Assembly (NCBI RefSeq): GCF_000966975.1
Contig: NZ_JZWV01000334.1
Span: forward strand, 1-5,682
Origin: Streptomyces katrae
GTDB lineage: Bacteria > Actinomycetota > Actinomycetes > Streptomycetales > Streptomycetaceae
DNA length: 5,682 nucleotides
Direction of reading: 5' to 3'
Shown here: positions 1-5,452 of the stretch, in pieces
How the letters are laid out: the number at the start of each line of letters is the position of its first letter
Position numbering within the stretch: the first letter of the stretch is position 1
Notes under the pieces: model-generated
What the model was told of the DNA's origin: nothing
Seen by the model: the letters and a program-made list of their open reading frames with translations, nothing else
Database searches by the model: none
Position numbers and translations under genes: made by a program

Positions 1-626
1 CCCTGGGCAACTTCGCCGAGGTCGGCCTGACCGAGGTCGCCATCGTCGTCGGCTACCGCAAGGAGGCCGTCTACGAGCGCCGCGAGGCGCTGGAGGCCAA
101 GTACGGCGTCAAGATCACGCTGATCGACAACGACAAGGCCGAGGAGTGGAACAACGCCTACTCCCTGTGGTGCGCGCGTGACGTCCTCAAGCAGGGCGTG
201 ATCCTCGCCAACGGCGACACCGTCCACCCCGTCTCCGTCGAGAAGACCCTCCTCGCCGCCCGCGGCAACGGCCAGAAGATCATCCTCGCCCTCGACACGG
301 TCAAGAACCTGGCCGACGAGGAGATGAAGGTCGTCACCGCCGACGGTCAGGGCGTGCGCAAGATCACCAAGCTGATGGACCCGGCCGACGCGACCGGCGA
401 GTACATCGGCGTCACCCTCATCGAGCCCGAGGCCGCCGAGCAGCTGGCCGAGGCGCTGAAGACCACCTTCGAGCGCGACCCCGACCTCTACTACGAGGAC
501 GGCTACCAGCAGCTCGTGAACGACGGCTTCACGATCGACGTGGCCCCCATCGGCGACGTGAAGTGGGTCGAGATCGACAACCACGACGACCTCGCCAAGG
601 GCCGGACGATCGCATGCCAGTACTGA
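1..626 (+). CDS. Nucleotidyltransferase, LicC-like (sugar/choline-phosphate cytidylyltransferase family), 5' end missing
   Basis: The reading frame is open from base 3 and stops at 626, giving 208 residues of a gene whose start lies before the window. The N-terminal part of the Rossmann-like fold, including the nucleotide-binding GxGxR...K loop, is therefore not visible. What is seen: an IVVGYRKE strand-turn, the NNAYSLW segment typical of LicC-type enzymes, LANGD (Asp as likely metal ligand) and a late VEIDNHDDL segment, which fits the second metal-binding Asp. The family joins CTP (or another NTP) to a sugar-, choline- or polyol-phosphate in the cytosol, making an activated NDP-alcohol and pyrophosphate. 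The next genes encode a polyol-phosphate-type dehydrogenase and a CDP-alcohol transferase, so a CDP-polyol product is the best inference. The substrate cannot be read from the sequence. The 3' end overlaps the next gene by 13 bases. Confidence 0.85.
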   Translation, partial: LGNFAEVGLTEVAIVVGYRKEAVYERREALEAKYGVKITLIDNDKAEEWNNAYSLWCARDVLKQGVILANGDTVHPVSVEKTLLAARGNGQKIILALDTVKNLADEEMKVVTADGQGVRKITKLMDPADATGEYIGVTLIEPEAAEQLAEALKTTFERDPDLYYEDGYQQLVNDGFTIDVAPIGDVKWVEIDNHDDLAKGRTIACQY

Positions 627-1675
627 CGCGGCTGATCCCCTCGCCGGTCGTCGTCGACATCAGCCGCGGGGCGATGGACCAACTGGACGGCATCCTCGCC
701 GACCAGCGGATCTCCACGTCCGGCCGGCTCGCGATCGCGATCAGCGGGGGCTCCGGGCAGGCGCTGCGCGCCCGCCTGGAGCAGGCCCTGCCGCACGCCG
801 ACTGGTACCCGGTCGTCGACGGCACCATCGACTCGGCGGTCAAGCTCGCCGACGACATAAAGGGCCGCCGCTACGACGCCGTCGTGGGCCTGGGCGGCGG
901 CAAGATCATCGACGTGGCGAAGTACGCCGCGGCGCGGGTCGGGCTGCCCATGGTGGCCATCGCCACCAACCTCTCCCACGACGGCATCTGCTCCCCGGTG
1001 TCCATCCTGGACAACGACAACGGCCGGGGCTCCTACGGCGTGCCCACGCCGATCGCCATGGTCATCGACCTCGACGTGATCCGTGAGGCGCCCACGCGCT
1101 TCGTCCGCGCCGGCATCGGCGACGTGATCTCCAACATCTCGGCCATCGCCGACTGGGAGCTCTCGCACAAGATCACCGGCGAGGCCGTGGACGGACTGGC
1201 CGCCGCCATGGCCCGCACCGCGGGCGAGTCCGTCCTGCGCCACCCCGGCGGCTGCGGCGACGACGAGTTCCTCACCGTGCTCTCCGAGGCCCTCGTCCTC
1301 TCCGGCATCGCCATGTCGATCAGCGGCGACAGCCGCCCCTCGTCCGGCGCCTGCCACGAGATCAGCCACGCCTTCGACCTGCTCCACCCGGGGCGCTCCG
1401 CGCTCCACGGCGAGCAGGTCGGCATCGGCGCCGCCTTCGCCATGCACCTGCGCGGCGCCCGCGAGCAGTCCGGGCTCTTCGTGGAGGTGCTGCGCCGGCA
1501 CGGCCTGCCCGTGCTGCCCCAGGAGATCGGCTTCAGCGTCGACGAGTTCACCGCAGCCGTGGAGTACGCCCCCCAGACCCGCCCGGGACGGTTCACCATC
1601 CTGGAGCACCTCAACCTGTCCGCAGCCGAGATCAGGGACGCTTACGCCGACTATGCCCAGACCATCCGTAGCTGA
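614..1675 (+). CDS. sn-Glycerol-1-phosphate dehydrogenase-like enzyme (AraM/EgsA-type, iron-containing alcohol dehydrogenase superfamily)
   Basis: 353 residues, about the usual family length. ATG 614 is chosen because the frame upstream (563-613) lies inside the preceding gene and the homologous fold begins near VVVDISRG. The NAD(P)-binding motif GGGKIIDVAK is at 94-103, with NLSHDGICSP around 119-128. A plausible zinc-ligand triad is D170 (GIGD), H248 (SRPSSGACHEISH) and H265 (LHGEQVG); its spacing of 78 and 17 residues resembles glycerol and G1P dehydrogenases. Family members reduce dihydroxyacetone phosphate to sn-glycerol-1-phosphate, or act on related keto-phosphates; some relatives are dehydroquinate-synthase-like cyclases. 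In this setting it probably makes the polyol phosphate that the upstream nucleotidyltransferase activates (inference). One oddity: as I recall the family motif, the residue before the zinc-binding His is usually Glu (SGxEH), but here it is C247. It overlaps the flanking genes by 13 and 23 bases. Confidence 0.85.
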   Translation: MPVLTRLIPSPVVVDISRGAMDQLDGILADQRISTSGRLAIAISGGSGQALRARLEQALPHADWYPVVDGTIDSAVKLADDIKGRRYDAVVGLGGGKIIDVAKYAAARVGLPMVAIATNLSHDGICSPVSILDNDNGRGSYGVPTPIAMVIDLDVIREAPTRFVRAGIGDVISNISAIADWELSHKITGEAVDGLAAAMARTAGESVLRHPGGCGDDEFLTVLSEALVLSGIAMSISGDSRPSSGACHEISHAFDLLHPGRSALHGEQVGIGAAFAMHLRGAREQSGLFVEVLRRHGLPVLPQEIGFSVDEFTAAVEYAPQTRPGRFTILEHLNLSAAEIRDAYADYAQTIRS

Positions 1676-2432
1676 ACTGCGCCCCGTCGTTCACCCGGCG
1701 GGCGTCAAGGACCGGCGCAGTGGCGAGCACTGGGGCGGCCGCCTCTACATGCGCGAGATCTCCCTGCGCGTCACCCGCCTCCTGGTCACCACCAAGGTCA
1801 CGCCCAACCAGCTGACCTACGTGATGACCCTGAGCGGCGTCCTGGCCGCCCCGGCCCTGCTGGTGCCGGGCATCTGGGGCGCCGTCCTCGGCGTGCTCGC
1901 CGTCCAGGGCTACCTGCTGCTCGACTGCGTCGACGGCGAGGTGGCCCGCTGGAAGCAGCAGTTCTCGCTCTCCGGCGTCTACCTGGACCGCGTCGGCGCC
2001 TACCTGTGCGACGCGGCGGTCCTCGTGGGCTTCGGGCTGCGCGCCGCCGACCTGTGGGGCGGCGGCCGGATCGACTGGCTGTGGGCCTTCCTGGGCACCC
2101 TCGCGGCCCTCGGCGCGATCCTGATCAAGGCCGAGACCGACCTGGTGGGCGTCGCCCGCCACCAGGCGGGCAAGCCCGTGGTCCAGGAGTCCGCCGCCGA
2201 GCCGCGCTCCTCCGGCATGGCCCTGGCCCGCCGGGCGGCCGCCGCGCTGAAGTTCCACCGCCTGGTCCTCGGCATCGAGGCCTCGCTGCTCATCCTGGTG
2301 CTGGCGGTCCTCGACCAGATCCGCGGCGACCTGTTCTTCTCCCGCCTCGGCGTCGCCGTCCTGGCCGGCATCGCGCTCCTGCAGACGGTGCTGCACCTGG
2401 TGTCCATCCTCGCCTCGAGCAGGCTGCGGTGA
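1653..2432 (+). CDS. CDP-alcohol phosphatidyltransferase family membrane protein with atypical active site
   Basis: 259 residues. The start at ATG 1653 lies 23 bases inside the previous gene, with an AGGGA-like ribosome site at 1634-1638, rather far upstream. The family transfers a phospho-alcohol from a CDP-alcohol to an acceptor alcohol, releasing CMP, at the inner leaflet. About six membrane segments can be drawn (roughly 53-72, 75-93, 113-133, 140-160, 205-222, 230-252). VTPNQLT at 49-55 matches the conserved entry motif. The CDP-alcohol signature is present as D91-x2-D94-G95-x2-A98-R99-x8-G108-x3-D112, but the fourth Asp, expected at 116, is Ala (GVYLDRVGAYLCD). D120 lies one helical turn further on. 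The enzyme may therefore use a shifted catalytic base, or be a divergent subgroup. Partners are probably the cytidylyltransferase and dehydrogenase upstream. The acceptor (lipid, polyprenyl-linked sugar or a polyol) is unknown. Confidence 0.87.
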   Translation: MPRPSVAELRPVVHPAGVKDRRSGEHWGGRLYMREISLRVTRLLVTTKVTPNQLTYVMTLSGVLAAPALLVPGIWGAVLGVLAVQGYLLLDCVDGEVARWKQQFSLSGVYLDRVGAYLCDAAVLVGFGLRAADLWGGGRIDWLWAFLGTLAALGAILIKAETDLVGVARHQAGKPVVQESAAEPRSSGMALARRAAAALKFHRLVLGIEASLLILVLAVLDQIRGDLFFSRLGVAVLAGIALLQTVLHLVSILASSRLR

Positions 2433-3313
2433 GCGCCCCGCTGCGCGTCGGTGCGGTGATCATCACCATGGGCAACCGCCCCGACGAACTGAAGGCGCTC
2501 CTGGACTCGGTGGCCCGGCAGGACGGCGAACCCGTCGAGACGGTCGTCGTCGGCCAGGGCGTCGAGGTCACCGGCCTTCCCGAAGGCGTGCGGACCGTGC
2601 ACCTCCCGGAGAACCTGGGCATCCCGGGCGGCCGCAACGTCGGCATCGAGGCCTTCGGCCCCGGCGGCGGCGACGTGGACGTCCTGCTCTTCCTCGACGA
2701 CGACGGGCTCCTGGAGCGCACCGACACCGCCGAGCTGTGCCGGCAGGCCTTCACCGAGGACCCGGAGCTGGGGATCATCAGCTTCCGGATCGCCGACCCG
2801 GACACCGGCGCCACCCAGCGCCGCCACGTGCCCCGGCTGCGCGCCTCCGACCCGATGCGCTCCTCCCGCGTGACCACCTTCCTGGGCGGTGCCAACGCCG
2901 TCCGCACGAAGGTCTTCCAGCAGGTGGGCGCGCTGCCGGCCGAGTTCTTCTACGCCCACGAGGAGACCGACCTCGCCTGGCGGGCCCTGGACGCCGGGTG
3001 GCTGATCGACTACCGCGCGGACATGGTGCTGCTGCACCCGACGACCGCCCCCTCCCGCCACGCGGTCTACCACCGTATGGTGGCGCGTAACCGGGTGTGG
3101 CTCGCCCGCCGGAACCTGCCCGCCCCGCTGGTCCCGGTCTACCTGGGGGTCTGGCTGGCGCTGACGCTGGTGCGCAGGCCCTCGGCGGCCGCGCTCAAGG
3201 CCTGGTTCGGCGGGTTCAAGGAGGGTTTGACCGCCCCCTGCGGACCCCGTCGCCCCATGCGGTGGCGTACGGTCTGGCGGCTGACGCGACTGGGCCGACC
3301 GCCTGTCATCTGA
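2429..3313 (+). CDS. Family 2 glycosyltransferase (GT-A fold, rhamnosyltransferase-like)
   Basis: 294 residues from GTG 2429, which overlaps the previous stop in a GTGA arrangement; this start keeps the first beta-strand (RVGAVIITMGNRP) complete. The NLGIPGGRNVGI segment is typical of GT2 rhamnosyl-type enzymes. The metal-binding DxD motif is D90-D91-D92 (LFLDDDG). LGGANAVR, followed by FFYAHEETDLAWR with catalytic-base candidates E178/E179 and D181, completes the GT2 core. The family moves a sugar from an NDP-sugar to an acceptor on the cytosolic side. A hydrophobic stretch near 232-248 and a basic C-terminus suggest membrane association, so a lipid-linked acceptor is likely. Its place after the CDP-alcohol transferase and before an ABC exporter points to assembly of an exported glycoconjugate. 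Donor sugar and acceptor cannot be deduced. Confidence 0.88.
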   Translation: MSAPLRVGAVIITMGNRPDELKALLDSVARQDGEPVETVVVGQGVEVTGLPEGVRTVHLPENLGIPGGRNVGIEAFGPGGGDVDVLLFLDDDGLLERTDTAELCRQAFTEDPELGIISFRIADPDTGATQRRHVPRLRASDPMRSSRVTTFLGGANAVRTKVFQQVGALPAEFFYAHEETDLAWRALDAGWLIDYRADMVLLHPTTAPSRHAVYHRMVARNRVWLARRNLPAPLVPVYLGVWLALTLVRRPSAAALKAWFGGFKEGLTAPCGPRRPMRWRTVWRLTRLGRPPVI

Positions 3314-3409
3314 GAAGCTCGCGTCTGGGACCATGGGCCCCGACCACGGGTCCGGCGCTCCAGGCCCGATGCCCCACCTGCGCATCTGGAAGACGGAAAG
3401 TTTCAACTT
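3314..3409 (+). promoter_or_regulatory. Gap before the ABC exporter genes; possible leader or promoter, nothing firm
   Basis: This 96-base gap is the only real break between the biosynthetic run and the exporter genes. I see no convincing -35/-10 pair. It contains alternative short hairpins: ATGGGCC (3333-3339) against GGCCC-G-AT (3363-3370) with one bulged G, and GGACC (3328-3332) against GGTCC (3349-3353). These are mutually exclusive and too weak to call a terminator. A ribosome site GGAAAG (3395-3400) sits 9 bases before the GTG start at 3410. The exporter may be transcribed from here or by read-through from upstream. Confidence 0.3.
3398..3409. repeat. Small A/T-rich inverted repeat abutting the permease start codon
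   Basis: AAGTT-TC-AACTT is a perfect 5-base dyad with a 2-base centre. It ends at the base just before the GTG start at 3410 and touches the ribosome-binding sequence. It overlaps a second dyad, GAAA-G-TTTC (3396-3404). Its A/T content stands out against the GC-rich surroundings. It could be an operator, or simply a low-structure ribosome-docking stretch. Confidence 0.3.
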
Positions 3410-4345
3410 GTGAGTGACACAACCCCCGACGGCGCCCTCGCCACGAGCAAGCCGCCGTCCGACGACGCGGGGCTGACCCCGGCGCAGCTCGCCGCCAAGT
3501 ACGGTCTGTCCGTCAGCGGCGCGCGGCCCACCCTGGGCGGATACGTGCGCCAGCTCTGGGAGCGGCGCCACTTCATCATGGCCTTCTCCCGGGCCAAGCT
3601 GGTCGCCCAGTACAGCGAGGCGAAGCTCGGGCAGATCTGGCAGGTGGCGACCCCGCTGCTCAACGCGCTGGTCTACTACCTGATCTTCGGCCTGATCATG
3701 AACGCGGGCCGGGGCATGGAGAAGGGGGTCTACATCCCCTTCCTGGTGACCGGCATCTTCGTCTTCACCTTCACCCAGAGCTCGCTGATGGCGGGCGTCC
3801 GGGCCATCCCCGGCAACCTCGGCCTGGTCCGCGCCCTGCACTTCCCGCGCGCCTCCCTGCCGATCTCCTTCTCGATGCAGCAGCTCCAGCAGCTGCTGTA
3901 CTCGATGATCGTCGTGCTGATCGTCACGGTCTCCTTCGGCAACTACCCCAGGGCGTCCTGGCTGCTGGTCATCCCGACGCTGGCGCTGCAGTTCGTCTTC
4001 AACACCGGCCTCGCGCTGATCTTCGGGCGGATGGGTTCGAAGACCCCCGACCTCGCGCAGCTGATGCCGTTCATCACGCGCACCTGGATGTACGCCTCGG
4101 GCGTCATGTTCTCGATCAGCGGGGCGCTCAAGGACCGGCACGTGCCCGAGTGGGTCACCGACGTGCTCCAGTGGAACCCCGCGGCGATCTACATGGACCT
4201 GGTCCGGTACGCGCTGATCGACGACTACGGCCGGCACAACCTGCCGCCGCACGTCTGGGCCTTCGCCGTCGGCTGGGCCGTCGTGATCGGCCTCGGCGGT
4301 TTCGTGTACTTCTGGAAGGCTGAGGAGCGTTACGGCCGTGGCTGA
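3410..4345 (+). CDS. ABC-2 type polysaccharide/teichoic-acid exporter permease (TagG/Wzm family)
   Basis: 311 residues from GTG 3410, preceded by GGAAAG at 9 bases. An N-terminal cytosolic stretch of about 75 residues includes LTPAQLAAKYGLSVSGARP and a charged amphipathic segment (FSRAKLVAQYSEAKLGQIW, 59-77), which fits the interface helix of TagG/Wzm permeases. About six membrane segments follow, near 78-98, 107-128, 150-175, 183-206, 216-237 and 282-302. The stretch WNPAAIYMDLVRYALI, just before the last membrane segment, resembles the late conserved region of this family. The protein would form the membrane channel of a homodimeric exporter that flips a polyprenyl-diphosphate-linked glycopolymer or glycolipid outward, powered by the ATPase encoded next, whose start overlaps this stop by 8 bases. 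The substrate is inferred to be the product of the four upstream genes. Confidence 0.9.
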   Translation: MSDTTPDGALATSKPPSDDAGLTPAQLAAKYGLSVSGARPTLGGYVRQLWERRHFIMAFSRAKLVAQYSEAKLGQIWQVATPLLNALVYYLIFGLIMNAGRGMEKGVYIPFLVTGIFVFTFTQSSLMAGVRAIPGNLGLVRALHFPRASLPISFSMQQLQQLLYSMIVVLIVTVSFGNYPRASWLLVIPTLALQFVFNTGLALIFGRMGSKTPDLAQLMPFITRTWMYASGVMFSISGALKDRHVPEWVTDVLQWNPAAIYMDLVRYALIDDYGRHNLPPHVWAFAVGWAVVIGLGGFVYFWKAEERYGRG

Positions 4346-5120
4346 GAACAACCGGGGCAGGGTCCCCACCGTCATCGCCGACGACGTGCACATCGTCTAC
4401 CGCGTCAACACCGGCAGCTCCGGCAAGGGCAGCGCCACCGCGGCCCTGAGCAAGATCATGCGCCGGGGCAACCGCGACGCACCCGGTGTCCGCCGGGTGC
4501 ACGCCGTGCGCGGCGTCTCCTTCACCGCCTACCGCGGCGAGGCCATCGGCCTCATCGGCTCCAACGGCTCCGGCAAGTCCACCCTGCTGCGCGCCATCGC
4601 GGGCCTGCTGCCCTGCGAGTCCGGCAAGGTCTACACCGACGGCCAGCCCTCGCTGCTGGGCGTCAACGCCGCGCTGATGAACGACCTCACCGGTGAGCGC
4701 AACGTCGTCCTCGGCGGTCTCGCGATGGGCATGAGCCGCGAGCAGATCAAGGAGCGCTACCAGGACATCGTCGACTTCTCCGGGATCAACGAGAAGGGCG
4801 ACTTCATCTCCCTGCCGATGCGCACCTACTCCTCCGGCATGGCGGCGCGCCTGCGGTTCTCCATCGCCGCGGCCAAGGACCACGACGTCCTGATGATCGA
4901 CGAGGCGCTCGCCACCGGCGACCGCAAGTTCCAGGTCCGCTCCGAGGCGCGCATCCGCGAGCTGCGGGAGAAGGCCGGCACGGTCTTCCTGGTGAGCCAC
5001 AACAACAACTCCATCCGCGACACCTGCAGCCGGGTGCTGTGGCTGGAGAAGGGTGAGCTCCTGATGGACGGGCCCACCGAAGAGGTCGTCGCGGCGTACG
5101 AAAAGGCCAGCAGCCACTGA
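4338..5120 (+). CDS. ABC exporter ATPase (TagH/Wzt type, short form)
   Basis: 260 residues from GTG 4338, with a strong ribosome site GAGGAG (4322-4327) 10 bases upstream, inside the permease gene. Walker A is GSNGSGKST (74-82). The degenerate signature YSSGM (164-168) is characteristic of TagH/Wzt rather than the standard LSGGQ. Walker B is VLMIDE with D188/E189, the D-loop is ATGD (192-195) and the switch His is H221 (VSH). The Q-loop region reads ALMNDLTGERN, matching the LTGxEN pattern of the group, without a Gln. The protein ends soon after the nucleotide-binding domain. It therefore lacks the C-terminal carbohydrate-binding domain of O-antigen Wzt proteins and the extracellular extension of Bacillus TagH, so it cannot itself read a terminal modification by that route. 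It supplies ATP hydrolysis for the adjacent permease. Confidence 0.92.
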   Translation: MAENNRGRVPTVIADDVHIVYRVNTGSSGKGSATAALSKIMRRGNRDAPGVRRVHAVRGVSFTAYRGEAIGLIGSNGSGKSTLLRAIAGLLPCESGKVYTDGQPSLLGVNAALMNDLTGERNVVLGGLAMGMSREQIKERYQDIVDFSGINEKGDFISLPMRTYSSGMAARLRFSIAAAKDHDVLMIDEALATGDRKFQVRSEARIRELREKAGTVFLVSHNNNSIRDTCSRVLWLEKGELLMDGPTEEVVAAYEKASSH

Positions 5121-5139
5121 GCCGCCGCCCCCGGTGCCC

Positions 5140-5170
5140 AGGCCCCTGCCGCTTCCCGCGGCGGGGGCCT
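5140..5170 (+). terminator. Strong hairpin terminator after the ABC exporter genes
   Basis: A 13-base-pair stem pairs 5140-5152 (AGGCCCCTGCCGC) with 5158-5170 (GCGGCGGGGGCCT) around a 5-base TTCCC loop. The only irregularity is one T-G pair (5147 with 5163). There is no U-tract, as is common for terminators in high-GC actinobacteria. It starts 20 bases after the ATPase stop codon and separates the exporter operon from the hopanoid genes. Confidence 0.8.
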
Positions 5171-5196
5171 CGCCGTGCGGCCGACATTCCGGGCGT

Positions 5197-5206
5197 GGTG
5201 GCCACC
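5197..5206. repeat. 10-base perfect palindrome in the hpnC upstream region
   Basis: GGTGGCCACC is fully self-complementary and sits between the terminator and the hpnC leader. It could be a protein-binding site, but a palindrome of this size is not rare in such GC-rich DNA. Confidence 0.2.
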
Positions 5207-5265
5207 CGATAGGTCCCCGTGGTGTTGTACAGCGTAAGCTGGACCAGTTCTGAATCGCGCCAAGA

Positions 5266-5317
5266 GGGGACGATTCCCCGCAGCCGGGCCGCCCGGGTCA
5301 CTCGGGGATACTCCCCG
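5266..5317. promoter_or_regulatory. Pair of GGGGA/TCCCC dyads, possible operators upstream of hpnC
   Basis: Two similar inverted repeats lie 38 bases apart: GGGGA-CGAT-TCCCC (5266-5279) and CGGGGA-TAC-TCCCCG (5303-5317). They share the GGGGA/TCCCC arms but differ by one base in spacer length. The second ends just before a TAAACT (5319-5324) that could act as a -10 element. This would place the second dyad at the promoter and the first upstream, an arrangement that fits a dimeric regulator binding twice. No known regulator motif is recognised. Confidence 0.35.
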
Positions 5318-5318
5318 G

Positions 5319-5324
5319 TAAACT
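5319..5324 (+). promoter_or_regulatory. Possible -10 element for the hopanoid operon
   Basis: TAAACT fits the TAnnnT pattern and is one of the few A/T-rich hexamers in this gap. It lies directly after the second GGGGA/TCCCC dyad. No good TTGACA-like -35 is present at 16-19 bases upstream, so the promoter would depend on an alternative sigma factor or an activator. The call is tentative. Confidence 0.22.
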
Positions 5325-5386
5325 CCGCGGCGTGTCCGAAATGGGATGACTTGGGTCGGCAGTGTAGAACGGGAGACGTGACGGCA

Positions 5387-5452
5387 ATGGCTACGGGAAT
5401 TCTGCGGCCCCCAGGCACAGCGGCCGTCCCGGCCCCGGGCGGCGGGCGGTGA
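5387..5452 (+). CDS. Possible 21-residue leader peptide coupled to hpnC
   Basis: ATG 5387 begins a short frame ending in TGA at 5450-5452. The stop overlaps the hpnC GTG start (5449-5451) in a GTGA arrangement, like the GTGA junction at 2429. A ribosome-binding sequence GGGAGA (5371-5376) lies 10 bases before this ATG; an in-frame GTG at 5378 is too close to it. The hpnC start itself is preceded only by GC-rich sequence with no purine-rich ribosome site. The short frame could therefore deliver ribosomes to hpnC. The peptide is rich in Pro, Gly and Ala (LRPPGTAAVPAPGGGR) and has no recognisable domain. It may be a translational leader rather than a functional protein, or a chance frame. Confidence 0.4.
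   Translation: MATGILRPPGTAAVPAPGGGR

Noticed and set aside
503..1609. A 368-codon minus-strand frame opposite the dehydrogenase gene
   Set aside because: The composition is biased and repetitive, and the + strand frame carries all conserved motifs of its family.
2006..2428. A longer N-terminus for the glycosyltransferase
   Set aside because: This stretch overlaps the phosphatidyltransferase gene and is Arg/Pro/Gly-rich shadow sequence. The GT2 fold begins right after GTG 2429.
3227..3273. TTGACC at 3227 and TACGGT at 3268 as a promoter for the exporter genes
   Set aside because: The spacing between them is 35 bases, far from the usual 16-19, and neither has a suitable partner at the right distance.
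3328..3370. Terminator between the glycosyltransferase and the permease genes
   Set aside because: The possible stems are short, bulged and mutually exclusive, unlike the clean 13-pair hairpin at 5140-5170.
1642..4332. TTA triplets (1642, 4330) as possible bldA-dependent leucine codons
   Set aside because: Both are out of frame with the genes they lie in. I noticed no in-frame TTA in any gene here, so no bldA control is suggested.
2000..4393. A 797-codon open frame on the minus strand
   Set aside because: It crosses four clear + strand genes, and its product is low-complexity, rich in Arg, Gly, Ala, Asp and Val with no domain. It is a by-product of strong GC bias at third codon positions.
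4155..5117. A 320-codon minus-strand frame opposite the ABC ATPase gene
   Set aside because: It is antisense to a gene with complete Walker A, signature, Walker B and H-loop motifs; the antisense product has no recognisable features.
5219..5452. A 77-residue + strand protein upstream of hpnC
   Set aside because: Its first 50 codons run through the probable promoter region and dyads with no ribosome site. Only the last 21 codons, from ATG 5387, have a plausible start signal.
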